DNA from: an uncultured Mollicutes bacterium
Lineage (GTDB): Bacteria > Bacillota_I > Bacilli_A > Acholeplasmatales > JAEDCM01
Assembly: GCA_947166335.1 (NCBI GenBank)
Contig: CAMVDS010000026.1
Location: forward strand, 1 to 11,793
DNA: 11,793 nt
Reading direction: 5' to 3'
The notes beneath the pieces are model-generated. The model was not told the origin of the DNA and made no database searches. It saw only the letters and a program-made list of their open reading frames with translations. The position numbers and the translations under genes were made by a program. Below are positions 1 to 6,378 of the stretch, one piece after another (within the stretch, counting starts at the first letter, position 1; each line of letters opens with the position of its first letter).

Positions 1-39
1 TTCATATCCTAAGGTTAAATTCTTTACCTCAAAAAGCAT
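1..39 (-). CDS. znuC: Metal ABC transporter ATP-binding protein, N-terminal fragment
   Basis: Only the first 13 codons are in the window (MLFEVKNLTLGYE); the rest lies beyond the left edge. The pattern of a short beta strand, then 'L-x-x-GY', is typical of the start of an ABC ATPase just before the A-loop aromatic (here Y12). It starts 12 nt after the ZnuA-like gene. Its ribosome binding site (GGAAGTG) begins at that gene's TAA stop codon, so the two are probably translationally coupled. In ZnuABC/AdcABC systems this protein would power zinc or manganese import, with a membrane permease expected next. The ATPase identity is inferred from 13 residues plus gene order. Confidence 0.72.
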   Translation of the reverse strand, partial: MLFEVKNLTLGYE

Positions 40-51
40 AATATCACTTCC

Positions 52-1008
52 TTATTTTAGTGCTTCTTTTAAATTTGCTATATTTTGAATCATAAAATCT
101 ATGTATGATACATTACCTTCGTAATCGTTCTTACTAACATTGTGCATTGTGTAAAATGTCTTTATTTGGACATTTTTACCACTTTTCTTACATTCATCAA
201 CAATTGTATTAGCAATCTTTGCTTCACTTAGTTCAATAACAAATATAACATTTATATCATTATCTATTATTTTCTTAGTTAATGATTCTATAGTCTTTGG
301 ATTAGCTTCCTTTGATGTGTCGCACCCCTTGAATGCTGCATCATATTCTAAATTATATTCTTTAACAAAATATAATAGAGGAAATCTATCTGCAAAAATA
401 ATTAAATTTTTACTACTATCAGCTATTACTTTTTTTATACTATTATCTATTTTAGTTAAACTTTCAATGTAATCATTAGTGTTTTTTTCATAAAATTCTT
501 TATTGTTTTTATCTGTTTTAATTATTGCATCACTTATTGCCTTACTAATAAGTTTTGCATTAGTTATAGAGTTCCAAACATGTTCATCATATTCTTCTTC
601 CTCTTCTTCATGTTCATCATCATCAGCATAAGATTCAGGATCTTCTTCTTCATATGTTTTACCACCATTTTTTACAACATCCATCATATTGATAACTATT
701 GTCTTATCTTTATTGATTTCTGGTAGAATATCATGCTCTACAAACTCGCTATCAGATTCACCACCAATATAGATAAAAATTTTAGATTCTAAAACTTTTT
801 CTATATCACCAACTGTTGGTGAATAATCATGTAGTTCTTCACCAGGTTTAAGTAACATATCACTACTTAATTTACTTTTTGCAATTTGTTTTGAAAAATC
901 ATATCCTGCAAAACAAGTTGAAACTATATCAACCTTTTTATTGCTACCGCATGCTGCTAAAGCAAGCATTAAAGCAATTCCTAAAAACAAGCTTAATATT
1001 TTTTTCAT
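52..1008 (-). CDS. znuA: Zinc/manganese ABC transporter substrate-binding lipoprotein (ZnuA/cluster 9 family)
   Basis: A 318-residue exported lipoprotein that captures a divalent metal, probably zinc, at the cell surface for an ABC importer. A Lys-Lys start, hydrophobic segment and lipobox LAAC put the lipidated cysteine at C20. Family landmarks are PGEELHDYSPT with ligand H60, DEHVWNS with ligand H143, and a C-terminal NVSKNDYEGNVSYIDFM segment. Residues about 119-142 form an acidic stretch (many Glu/Asp, few His), in the place where ZnuA proteins carry a His-rich loop. The canonical third-ligand region (HDAFGYF-like) reads ADRFPLLYF at 206-214, so that histidine is missing; D207 might substitute. 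From memory, GDRFPF-type variants occur in gut Firmicutes. The ATG follows AGGGGGATG, which overlaps the TAG stop of the regulator gene 11 nt upstream. Zinc versus manganese cannot be settled from sequence. Confidence 0.9.
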   Translation of the reverse strand: MKKILSLFLGIALMLALAACGSNKKVDIVSTCFAGYDFSKQIAKSKLSSDMLLKPGEELHDYSPTVGDIEKVLESKIFIYIGGESDSEFVEHDILPEINKDKTIVINMMDVVKNGGKTYEEEDPESYADDDEHEEEEEEYDEHVWNSITNAKLISKAISDAIIKTDKNNKEFYEKNTNDYIESLTKIDNSIKKVIADSSKNLIIFADRFPLLYFVKEYNLEYDAAFKGCDTSKEANPKTIESLTKKIIDNDINVIFVIELSEAKIANTIVDECKKSGKNVQIKTFYTMHNVSKNDYEGNVSYIDFMIQNIANLKEALK

Positions 1009-1019
1009 AATTCATCCCC

Positions 1020-1424
1020 CTAAAAAAAACTATTACAATTACTACATAAACCTTCTAAAATGATGTTTTTAGCATCAAGCAAGAATTTATGCTGTTTATA
1101 AATGTGTGATTGAAATTCATTAATACAGTTACAATCGACATGCATTATTTTATTGCATTTAACACATTTTAAATAAAAATGATTCTCGCTAATACAATCT
1201 TTAACATATTTATAATGAGCTATATTATCCTCATCATAATACTTCTTTAAGACCATTTCATCTTCTAGTTTTGATGTAATTCTATATATTGTAGTTAGTC
1301 CTACTTTAATATTTTTACTATCTAAGAAATCTTTTAATTCTTTAATAGTAAAACCATCAGAAAAGTCTTTTATAGCCTCTTTTATTGATTCTTTTTGATT
1401 AGTGTTATAATTTGATTTTCTCAC
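1020..1424 (-). CDS. zur: Fur-family metal-responsive repressor (Zur-like)
   Basis: A 134-residue Fur-superfamily regulator. The N-terminal winged helix includes the recognition segment VGLTTIYRITSKLE (41-54). The C-terminal dimerisation domain has two CxxC pairs, C87/C90 and C127/C130, forming the structural zinc site; H70, H82, H95 and C98 are possible sensing ligands. It is the first gene of the operon with the ZnuA-like lipoprotein and the ATPase, so a zinc-sensing (Zur) role is the likeliest. Fur, Mur or PerR are not excluded by sequence alone. The start codon is GTG, preceded by AGAGGTGAT at good spacing. An ATG two bases upstream is in another frame and meets TGA at once. The inverted repeat just upstream suggests autorepression. 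Confidence 0.85.
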   Translation of the reverse strand: MRKSNYNTNQKESIKEAIKDFSDGFTIKELKDFLDSKNIKVGLTTIYRITSKLEDEMVLKKYYDEDNIAHYKYVKDCISENHFYLKCVKCNKIMHVDCNCINEFQSHIYKQHKFLLDAKNIILEGLCSNCNSFF

Positions 1425-1436
1425 ATTATCACCTCT

Positions 1437-1459
1437 AATTTGAAAATCATTTCCAAATT
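1437..1459 (-). promoter_or_regulatory. Candidate Fur/Zur operator, 23-bp inverted repeat
   Basis: Read on the minus strand, the arms are AATTTGGAAAT and ATTTTCAAATT around a single central G: 11 bp each with one mismatch. It lies between the -10 box and the ribosome binding site of the Fur-family gene, covering the predicted transcription start. That position is ideal for repression of the whole operon. The sequence differs from the B. subtilis Fur, Zur and PerR boxes I know (for example the TCGTAAT half-site of Zur), although the ATnATTT core is reminiscent. Assignment to this regulator is inferred from position and symmetry. Confidence 0.65.
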
Positions 1460-1461
1460 AT

Positions 1462-1489
1462 ATTATACCCTCCTTATATCTAAAGTCAA
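1462..1489 (-). promoter_or_regulatory. Sigma-A promoter of the zur-znuA-znuC operon
   Basis: On the minus strand the -35 is TTGACT (1484-1489), the spacer is 16 nt, and the -10 is a perfect TATAAT (1462-1467). The start of transcription would fall near 1455, inside the inverted repeat, about 30 nt before the GTG start codon. Confidence 0.75.
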
Positions 1490-1510
1490 TAAAAATATTA
1501 ATTTTTTGGC

Positions 1511-1536
1511 AAAAAAAATACACCACATTTGGTGTA
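1511..1536 (-). terminator. Intrinsic terminator after tRNA-Gly
   Basis: On the minus strand a 7-bp stem, TACACCA/TGGTGTA with a 4-nt loop, is followed at once by eight T residues. It starts 12 nt past the CCA end of the tRNA gene and separates it from the Fur-family operon. Confidence 0.85.
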
Positions 1537-1547
1537 ATGATTTTTAT

Positions 1548-1621
1548 TGGAGCGGGCGATGAGAATCGAACTCACACAATCAGCTTGGAGGGCTGAGGTT
1601 CTACCATTAAACTACGCCCGC
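1548..1621 (-). tRNA. tRNA-Gly (anticodon UCC), with C at position 33
   Basis: A 74-nt gene with a 7-bp acceptor stem (GCGGGCG/CGCCCGC), discriminator T and encoded CCA at 1548-1550. The D loop keeps GG, the T loop is the normal TTCGATT, and the anticodon stem is TCAGC/GCTGA. The seven-base anticodon loop reads CCTCCAA, so the anticodon is UCC (1587-1589). Position 33 (complement of g1590) is C instead of the nearly invariant U; position 32 is also C. All stems pair, so it is not an obvious pseudogene. It has its own promoter and terminator. It decodes GGA, and GGG or more with wobble; the effect of C33 is unknown. Confidence 0.95.
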
Positions 1622-1635
1622 AACATCCACATATT

Positions 1636-1664
1636 ATGATACTACAATAATATGATGATGTCAA
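1636..1664 (-). promoter_or_regulatory. Promoter of tRNA-Gly
   Basis: On the minus strand the -35 is a perfect TTGACA (1659-1664), the spacer is 17 nt, and the -10 is TATCAT (1636-1641). It starts a few bases after the trmL stop codon, and transcription would begin about 8 nt before the mature tRNA. An 8-bp inverted repeat (CATATTAT/ATAATATG, 1630-1654) spans the -10 and most of the spacer. Confidence 0.8.
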
Positions 1665-1667
1665 GAA

Positions 1668-2192
1668 TTATTTTTTATAATTTAATAGGAAATCTTCACC
1701 TTTAAAATTATCAGGTTCTACTCTTGATAGATTTGGGTAATCCAATTGCCTTAAAACTTCATATGCACATATTGCTACACAATTACTAACATTTAAAGCT
1801 CTAACATTACTATTCATAGGAAGTCTAAAACATCTATCCAAGTTTTTAGCTAATAAATCATAAGGTATTCCTGTTGATTCTCTACCAAAGATTAAATAGA
1901 TATCTTTATCGATTGCTTTAAAATCGAATGAAGATGGTGCTTTTTTCCCGTATCTTGTCATATAAAAATATTCTCCATTATTTTTTTCTTTAAAATCTTC
2001 CCAGTTAATATATCTTTCATAATTAACGTTATCTAAATTATTGGCAGATGATCTTTTAAACTTTGAACTACTTAAGGCGAAGCCAAGTGGTTCAATTAAA
2101 TGTAATTTAAAGTTTGCTGCGGCACATGTACGCATTATATTTGCAGTATTTTCTGGTATTTCTGGTTGATATAAAACTATATTTAATTTCAT
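1668..2192 (-). CDS. trmL: tRNA (cytidine/uridine-34 2'-O)-methyltransferase TrmL (SPOUT family)
   Basis: A 174-residue SPOUT (trefoil-knot) RNA methyltransferase expected to 2'-O-methylate the wobble base 34 of tRNA-Leu isoacceptors using S-adenosylmethionine. Visible landmarks are the N-terminal QPEIPENTANIMRTCAA (9-25) with motif-1 Asn and Arg, IEPLGF (33-38), the S-adenosylmethionine-binding loop FGRESTGIP (102-110), and the knot segment LPMNSNVRALNVSNCVAICAYE (124-145). Length matches the short TrmL family (about 150-175 residues), with a C-terminal extension of about 20 residues. It starts 14 nt after recJ with AGAGGTGAT as ribosome binding site, so it is co-transcribed from the recJ promoter. 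I see no terminator after it; transcripts may read into the tRNA-Gly gene. Confidence 0.92.
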   Translation of the reverse strand: MKLNIVLYQPEIPENTANIMRTCAAANFKLHLIEPLGFALSSSKFKRSSANNLDNVNYERYINWEDFKEKNNGEYFYMTRYGKKAPSSFDFKAIDKDIYLIFGRESTGIPYDLLAKNLDRCFRLPMNSNVRALNVSNCVAICAYEVLRQLDYPNLSRVEPDNFKGEDFLLNYKK

Positions 2193-2206
2193 AATATCAC
2201 CTCTAA

Positions 2207-3757
2207 TTAATCGCTTACTCTAGCAATTTTATAAACATTTCCTTGTAGACCAAAAGCTGTATTTTTTATTTCAAATAAAATGTTATATAGTCCACTTTCT
2301 AGTATAGTGTTATATACTATAAATCTTTCAAATTTGTTATTAATAAATACTCTAAACGATGTATGCTTTTCATTAATTATTTTTATATCCTTTATTTCAC
2401 TACATATGTAAAAATAAGGTATTTTTAATCCTTCACCTATTGGTTCTAAGTTTCTTATTGTTTTATATACATCATTAAATGATTTATATTCATATTTAAT
2501 ATAATAAGTAACTGGTTCAGGAACATTAAACATTTGAACTTCTTTTTTAAATTTATAGAATTCTTCTTTTGATGAGAATGAAACGCCTACAGCTCTTTTA
2601 TGTCCACCAAAACTATTAAAATCGATATCCATTGAACTAATATTTTGATGTAAATCAAAGTTTTCTAGTGATCTACCGGAACCTTTTATTAAATCATTTG
2701 TAGTGGTAAAAACAAATGTAGGCTTTTTAGTTTGATTTAAAATCTTACCACTAAGGATACCTAAAAGTCCTTCATTTATGTTTTCTATAAGGCATACATA
2801 AATGTTTTCACTAAGGTCTAATCTAATATTAGAAAAAGCCTCATTTGTGAGGTTTTTCCTCTTTTCGTTAATACTTATTATTTCATCAATTAATTCCTTT
2901 GATTCATTTCCTGTGAATAAATTAACAACAAATCCTGCATCATCTAATCTACCTGATGCATTGATGATTGGAACAATGAAAAATGATAAATCCATTGCTG
3001 TAATAGGGTTAGTTGTTTTATTCATTCTAGATACAAGCATTTTAATACCTTTATTATTAATTTTGTTATAGTTTATGCTCTTAACTAGATTACTTACTAT
3101 AATTCTATTTATGTCATATAAAGGCATAACATCTGCGATTGTAGCAAGGGCAGATAATTCATATAGATTAGTTAAAAACGATTTATCTACAGAGTTCTTA
3201 TGCCTAAAATAAGAATGTACTAAAGAAAATGCTACAAATGCTCCACACACATCCTTAAATTTAATACCATCTTCATAATGTGGATTAAAGCATAAGCAAT
3301 CTGGAAATTCTCCGCTTGATAAGTGGTGATCAGTTACAATTACTTCAAGCCCATTGCTTTTAGCATATTCAACTTCTTCCATAGCATTTATACCATTATC
3401 AACTGTAATAATCAGTTTTGAATTATTTTCTATAGCATGATTTATTAAATTAGAATTAATGCCATAACCATCAATTGTTCTGTTACCAATAATATAATAT
3501 ACTTCTTTTCCAAGACGTTTTAAGAATAAATACATTATTGCTGTTGCACAAATTCCATCGCAATCATAATCACCAATAATTGTAATATTATTGTATCTAT
3601 CAATTGTTTTGATGAACTCATTTATATCTTTATAGTCGTAAGGATAATTTGTTTTGTTTAACAAATCTAAATCGTATATATTATTGTAATTTAGAATCTT
3701 ATTTAATAGGTCATCATTAACTATTCTATTTTTTGCTTCAAATTCTACGTAATTCAT
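2207..3757 (-). CDS. recJ: Single-stranded-DNA-specific exonuclease RecJ (DHH/DHHA1)
   Basis: A 516-residue 5'-to-3' single-strand DNA exonuclease of the DHH phosphoesterase family, acting in recombination and repair with manganese as cofactor. In order: motif I DYDCDG (63-68), motif II TVDNG (118-122), motif III TDHH (142-145), motif IV ATIADVMPL (205-213), NASGRLDDA (266-274), and the DHHA1 motif GGHKRAVG (384-391). A C-terminal region of about 100 residues fits the OB-fold substrate-binding domain. It is shorter than E. coli RecJ (about 577) and B. subtilis RecJ (about 786), lacking the extra C-terminal domain of the latter. The ATG has a modest ribosome binding site (GGTGAA). It is the first gene of a recJ-trmL operon, divergent from aspartate kinase. 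Confidence 0.93.
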   Translation of the reverse strand: MNYVEFEAKNRIVNDDLLNKILNYNNIYDLDLLNKTNYPYDYKDINEFIKTIDRYNNITIIGDYDCDGICATAIMYLFLKRLGKEVYYIIGNRTIDGYGINSNLINHAIENNSKLIITVDNGINAMEEVEYAKSNGLEVIVTDHHLSSGEFPDCLCFNPHYEDGIKFKDVCGAFVAFSLVHSYFRHKNSVDKSFLTNLYELSALATIADVMPLYDINRIIVSNLVKSINYNKINNKGIKMLVSRMNKTTNPITAMDLSFFIVPIINASGRLDDAGFVVNLFTGNESKELIDEIISINEKRKNLTNEAFSNIRLDLSENIYVCLIENINEGLLGILSGKILNQTKKPTFVFTTTNDLIKGSGRSLENFDLHQNISSMDIDFNSFGGHKRAVGVSFSSKEEFYKFKKEVQMFNVPEPVTYYIKYEYKSFNDVYKTIRNLEPIGEGLKIPYFYICSEIKDIKIINEKHTSFRVFINNKFERFIVYNTILESGLYNILFEIKNTAFGLQGNVYKIARVSD

Positions 3758-3773
3758 AATTTCACCAACTTCT

Positions 3774-3802
3774 ATTATATCAATTTATTGTTTTATTTTA
3801 AA
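3774..3802 (-). promoter_or_regulatory. Promoter of recJ-trmL
   Basis: On the minus strand a perfect -10 TATAAT (3774-3779) sits 17 nt after a weak -35 TTTAAA (3797-3802). Transcription would start only about 9-10 nt before the ATG, leaving a very short leader. An A/T-tract stretch (about 3801-3848) lies upstream and could act as an UP element for both divergent promoters. Confidence 0.55.
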
Positions 3803-3828
3803 CAAAAATAAAAAAATAAAAAAAATAC

Positions 3829-3857
3829 TTTTTATTTCATAATAAAAATGTTATACT
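3829..3857 (+). promoter_or_regulatory. Promoter of aspartate kinase
   Basis: A good -10, TATACT (3852-3857), lies 17 nt after a poor -35 (TTTTTA, 3829-3834). The leader to the ATG is only about 20 nt, so there is no room for a lysine riboswitch or T-box leader. Regulation of flux is more likely allosteric through the ACT domains. Confidence 0.5.
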
Positions 3858-3885
3858 AACTAGTGTTAGAAAGAAAGGTGTTAAA

Positions 3886-5193
3886 ATGGTTGTAGTTGTT
3901 AAATTTGGTGGTTCTAGTATGGCAAATGCTGGACAATTCCAAAAAGTAAAAAACATTGTTAATGCGAATAAGGATAGAAAAATTGTTGTAGTATCTGCTG
4001 CTGGTAAGAGAAATAGTGAAGATACTAAGCTTACTGATTTGTTATTCTTATTACATGCTCATTTAAAATATCAAGTTTCATATACAAATGTTATGAAGAT
4101 GATTGAAGATAGATTCTTTGATATTAAGAATGAATTAAATTTATCTTTTGATTTAGAAAAGGAATTAAATGATTTAAAAGCTACATTAAATAAAAATACA
4201 AATCAAGATTTCTTAGTAAGTCGTGGTGAATATATTACAGCAAAATTAATGAGTGAATATCTAGGATATACATTTGTTGATGCAAAAGATTTAATTTTCT
4301 TTAATTATGATGGTTCATTCAATATGCCAAAAATTAAAGAAGCAACTAAGGAAGCTTATGAAAAATATGGTAAGATTATTGTTCCAGGATTCTATGGATC
4401 ACTTCCTGATGGAAATATTAAATTACTTTCCCGTGGTGGTTCTGATATTACTGGTTCACTACTTGCTGCTGCTATTGATGCTTCTAAGTATGAAAACTGG
4501 ACAGATGTTAGTGGTGTTTTAATGGCTGACCCTAGAATTGTTAAGAATCCTAAGGGAATTAATCAAATCACTTATAACGAACTTAGAGAATTATCTTACA
4601 TGGGTGCTAGTGTACTACATCAAGAAACAGTATTCCCAGTTCAACAAGCTAATATTCCAATCAACATTTTAAATACAAATGCTGCTGATGATCCAGGAAC
4701 AATTATTATGGAAAATTGTACTGATAAGACTCAAATCATCACTGGTATTGCTGGTAGAAAAGATTTCACATCTTTTACAATTCATAAAGATCATATTTCT
4801 GATCAAGTTGGTGTTATTAGAGATGCTCTAGATGTATTCGCTAAATACAATATTAGTGTTGAACACGTTCCAACAGGAATTGATAACTTCTCAGTTGTTG
4901 TTGCATCTAGTGATGTTGAAAAATGTATTTATGATTTAATTCATGATTTAAATACAACAATCAAGAATTGTACAGTTGAAATTGATGATGGAATTGCTTT
5001 AATTGCTGTTGTAGGTAGAAATATGGCTTCTAAGCCAGGTATTTCTGGACAAATCTTCGGTGTTTTAGGACAAAATGGAATCAATATTAAGATGATTGCT
5101 CAAGGCGCAAGAGAATTAACAATTATTGTTGGTGTATTAAACAGCGATTTTGAAAAGACAATTAATACAATCTATAATCATTTTGTAAAATAG
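3886..5193 (+). CDS. lysC: Aspartate kinase, monofunctional, with tandem ACT domains
   Basis: A 435-residue cytoplasmic enzyme making aspartyl-4-phosphate from aspartate and ATP, the first step towards lysine, threonine, methionine and diaminopimelate. The amino-acid kinase domain shows KFGGSS (6-11), SRGE (112-115), the RGGSD loop (183-187), and WTDVSGVLMADPRIV (205-219). Two ACT regulatory domains follow, roughly 300-360 and 371-435, the second with AVVGRNM and ISGQIFGVLGQNGINIKMI-type ligand-binding features. Length fits the monofunctional class with an uninterrupted regulatory region. The ATG follows AAAGGTG. No other diaminopimelate or threonine gene is adjacent; only a toroid-like protein follows 8 nt downstream. 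The particular feedback inhibitor cannot be told from sequence. The symbol lysC is used generically. Confidence 0.93.
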   Translation: MVVVVKFGGSSMANAGQFQKVKNIVNANKDRKIVVVSAAGKRNSEDTKLTDLLFLLHAHLKYQVSYTNVMKMIEDRFFDIKNELNLSFDLEKELNDLKATLNKNTNQDFLVSRGEYITAKLMSEYLGYTFVDAKDLIFFNYDGSFNMPKIKEATKEAYEKYGKIIVPGFYGSLPDGNIKLLSRGGSDITGSLLAAAIDASKYENWTDVSGVLMADPRIVKNPKGINQITYNELRELSYMGASVLHQETVFPVQQANIPINILNTNAADDPGTIIMENCTDKTQIITGIAGRKDFTSFTIHKDHISDQVGVIRDALDVFAKYNISVEHVPTGIDNFSVVVASSDVEKCIYDLIHDLNTTIKNCTVEIDDGIALIAVVGRNMASKPGISGQIFGVLGQNGINIKMIAQGARELTIIVGVLNSDFEKTINTIYNHFVK

Positions 5194-5201
5194 GTATAAA
5201 T

Positions 5202-5924
5202 ATGGAAAAATGTAAAAATTGGATTTATTCAAAAGGTAGGGACTTAGAAATAACTATGTTTAATGCCTTATTTTATGGTGATAAAGAAGATTTACTAACA
5301 AGTCTAACACTTTATCTATCTGAGGATGGTGGATTTGGAAATCAACTTTATTATAATAAATTAGGTTCTACTGTTTTTGAATCTTATTATGCCTTAAAAA
5401 TCTTAATTGATTTTGATTATGATTTAGAAGATAGTGATGAAATAATAGAAAATTGTTTTAATTATTTATTCCAAAATAATTTTACTTCTACTCCTTATTG
5501 TGCTGGAATTGTTGGGGCAGGTTTAAAATTATTAGATAAGAATAAAGGAAATTATAAGAAATGTTTAGAGCTTAATGATGAAGTAATTAGAAATTATTCA
5601 TCAAAAGATTTAGATACATTTAAAAGCTATATAATGTATGCTGATGCAACTAAGAATCCTGTAATTATTGATAAGCTTAAAAAAGATTTATTAAATGTTT
5701 GTGAAACTGCTGATATAGAGCCTTTAGAGCTTATAAATAATGATTTATTAGTAACTGATGAACTAATTCCTCTAATCAATAAAAACCTTAAAAATATCCA
5801 AAAAAAGCGTCTTGAATCAGGTGCTTGGTTATATGAAGATATAGATGATATAGAGACTATTAAAAAAAGCGGCACATACACTATATATAATATGTTAAAG
5901 CTTAAAAATTTTAAAAAAATATAA
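5202..5924 (+). CDS. Uncharacterised alpha-alpha toroid-like protein (terpenoid cyclase/prenyltransferase fold)
   Basis: A 240-residue cytoplasmic protein with no signal peptide or membrane segment and no function I can name. The N-terminus (CKNWIYSKGRDLE, 4-16) and the EDGGFGN motif (41-47), followed by STVFESYYALKIL, resemble a family of Firmicute hypothetical proteins annotated as alpha-alpha toroid. The DGGFG motif recalls the QW repeats of squalene cyclases and prenyltransferase beta subunits. A second such element, ESGAWLYEDI, is at about 205-214. The acidic DxDD catalytic motif of class II terpene cyclases is not evident, and at 240 residues it is much shorter than those enzymes, so a binding role is possible. 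It starts 8 nt after aspartate kinase with a weak site (AGGT) overlapping that gene's TAG, suggesting coupled translation. Confidence 0.7.
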   Translation: MEKCKNWIYSKGRDLEITMFNALFYGDKEDLLTSLTLYLSEDGGFGNQLYYNKLGSTVFESYYALKILIDFDYDLEDSDEIIENCFNYLFQNNFTSTPYCAGIVGAGLKLLDKNKGNYKKCLELNDEVIRNYSSKDLDTFKSYIMYADATKNPVIIDKLKKDLLNVCETADIEPLELINNDLLVTDELIPLINKNLKNIQKKRLESGAWLYEDIDDIETIKKSGTYTIYNMLKLKNFKKI

Positions 5925-5929
5925 AATAA

Positions 5930-5961
5930 AAACGGTATTATAAAATACCGTTTATTTTTTT
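5930..5961 (+). terminator. Intrinsic terminator of the aspartate kinase operon
   Basis: A perfect 10-bp stem, AAACGGTATT/AATACCGTTT with loop ATAA, is followed by A and then seven T residues (5955-5961). It begins 6 nt after the stop codon of the toroid-like gene. Confidence 0.9.
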
Positions 5962-5996
5962 GTCAAAAAAAAGAATTAGGAAAATAAGCAAAAATG

Positions 5997-6005
5997 TGAT
6001 ATAAT
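5997..6005 (+). promoter_or_regulatory. Extended -10 promoter of veg
   Basis: A perfect TATAAT (6000-6005) is preceded by TG one base upstream (5997-5998), giving an extended -10. No convincing -35 hexamer is present at 16-18 nt, which the extended -10 can compensate for. Transcription would start near 6012, leaving a leader of about 50 nt. Confidence 0.7.
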
Positions 6006-6062
6006 ATATTTAGGCAAGTTTTATTCAACATGTGTAGCTGCAATGTCTAGAAAGGTGATAAA

Positions 6063-6293
6063 ATGACTCTGCTAGAGATTAAAGAATATATCACAGAGAG
6101 AATTAATAAAGATATTGTTGTTAAGCAAAAGATTTCTCATAGAACGATTCCTGTACAATACGAGGGGAAAGTCAAGGAAGTTTATGATAATCTTTTTATT
6201 ATCGAACTAAATAATACTAGACTTAAAAACAAACTCGTTACTTTTAACTATCGTGATGTATTGACCAAATCAATTGAATTAATTGATAAATAA
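6063..6293 (+). CDS. veg: Veg protein (DUF1021), biofilm-associated small protein
   Basis: A 76-residue protein resembling B. subtilis Veg (86 residues). The match lies in the region GKVKEVYDNLFIIELNNT...VTFNYRDVLTKSIELI, corresponding to the conserved SH3-like beta barrel 'G...E.YP..F.I.L......S.SY.D.LT..V.L'. In B. subtilis Veg is abundant and has been linked to biofilm matrix expression; its molecular role is unsettled. Here the N-terminus is slightly different and the C-terminal tail is shorter. It forms a single-gene unit: own extended -10 promoter, strong ribosome binding site AAAGGTGATAAA before the ATG, and own terminator overlapping the stop codon. The usual neighbours (ksgA, ispE) are absent from this window. 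Confidence 0.85.
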   Translation: MTLLEIKEYITERINKDIVVKQKISHRTIPVQYEGKVKEVYDNLFIIELNNTRLKNKLVTFNYRDVLTKSIELIDK

Positions 6294-6331
6294 CAAAGGC
6301 ACAAAAATTAGGTGCCTTTGTTATTTTTTTT
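6292..6331 (+). terminator. Intrinsic terminator of veg
   Basis: An 11-bp stem, AACAAAGGCAC/GTGCCTTTGTT with a 9-nt loop, is followed by A and eight T residues (6324-6331). The stem begins within the TAA stop codon of veg. It faces the terminator of the opposite-strand sugar operon 6 nt away. Confidence 0.92.
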
Positions 6332-6337
6332 ATGCAT

Positions 6338-6367
6338 AAAAAAAGATACAGGTGGCATCCTGTATCT
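6338..6367 (-). terminator. Intrinsic terminator of the sugar ABC transporter operon
   Basis: On the minus strand a perfect 9-bp stem, AGATACAGG/CCTGTATCT with a 6-nt loop, runs into a seven-base T tract whose first T closes the stem (complement of 6338-6344). It lies 11 nt after the stop codon of the last permease gene and is distinct in sequence from the convergent veg terminator. Confidence 0.92.
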
Positions 6368-6378
6368 AATTTTAAATT

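Noticed and set aside
2802..3071. Open frame of 89 codons on the plus strand inside recJ.
   Set aside because: Opposite-strand shadow of a well-supported recJ frame; hydrophobic composition follows from AT-rich complement and there is no ribosome binding site.
3856..3869. CTAAC/GTTAG inverted repeat at the aspartate kinase transcription start, a possible operator.
   Set aside because: Only 5-bp arms with a 4-nt centre and no known regulator match; too weak to list.
3866..3885. Possible riboswitch or T-box ahead of aspartate kinase.
   Set aside because: The predicted leader is about 20 nt, far too short for either.
5627..5881. Open frame of 84 codons on the minus strand inside the toroid-like gene.
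   Set aside because: Shadow frame with no ribosome binding site or recognisable domain.
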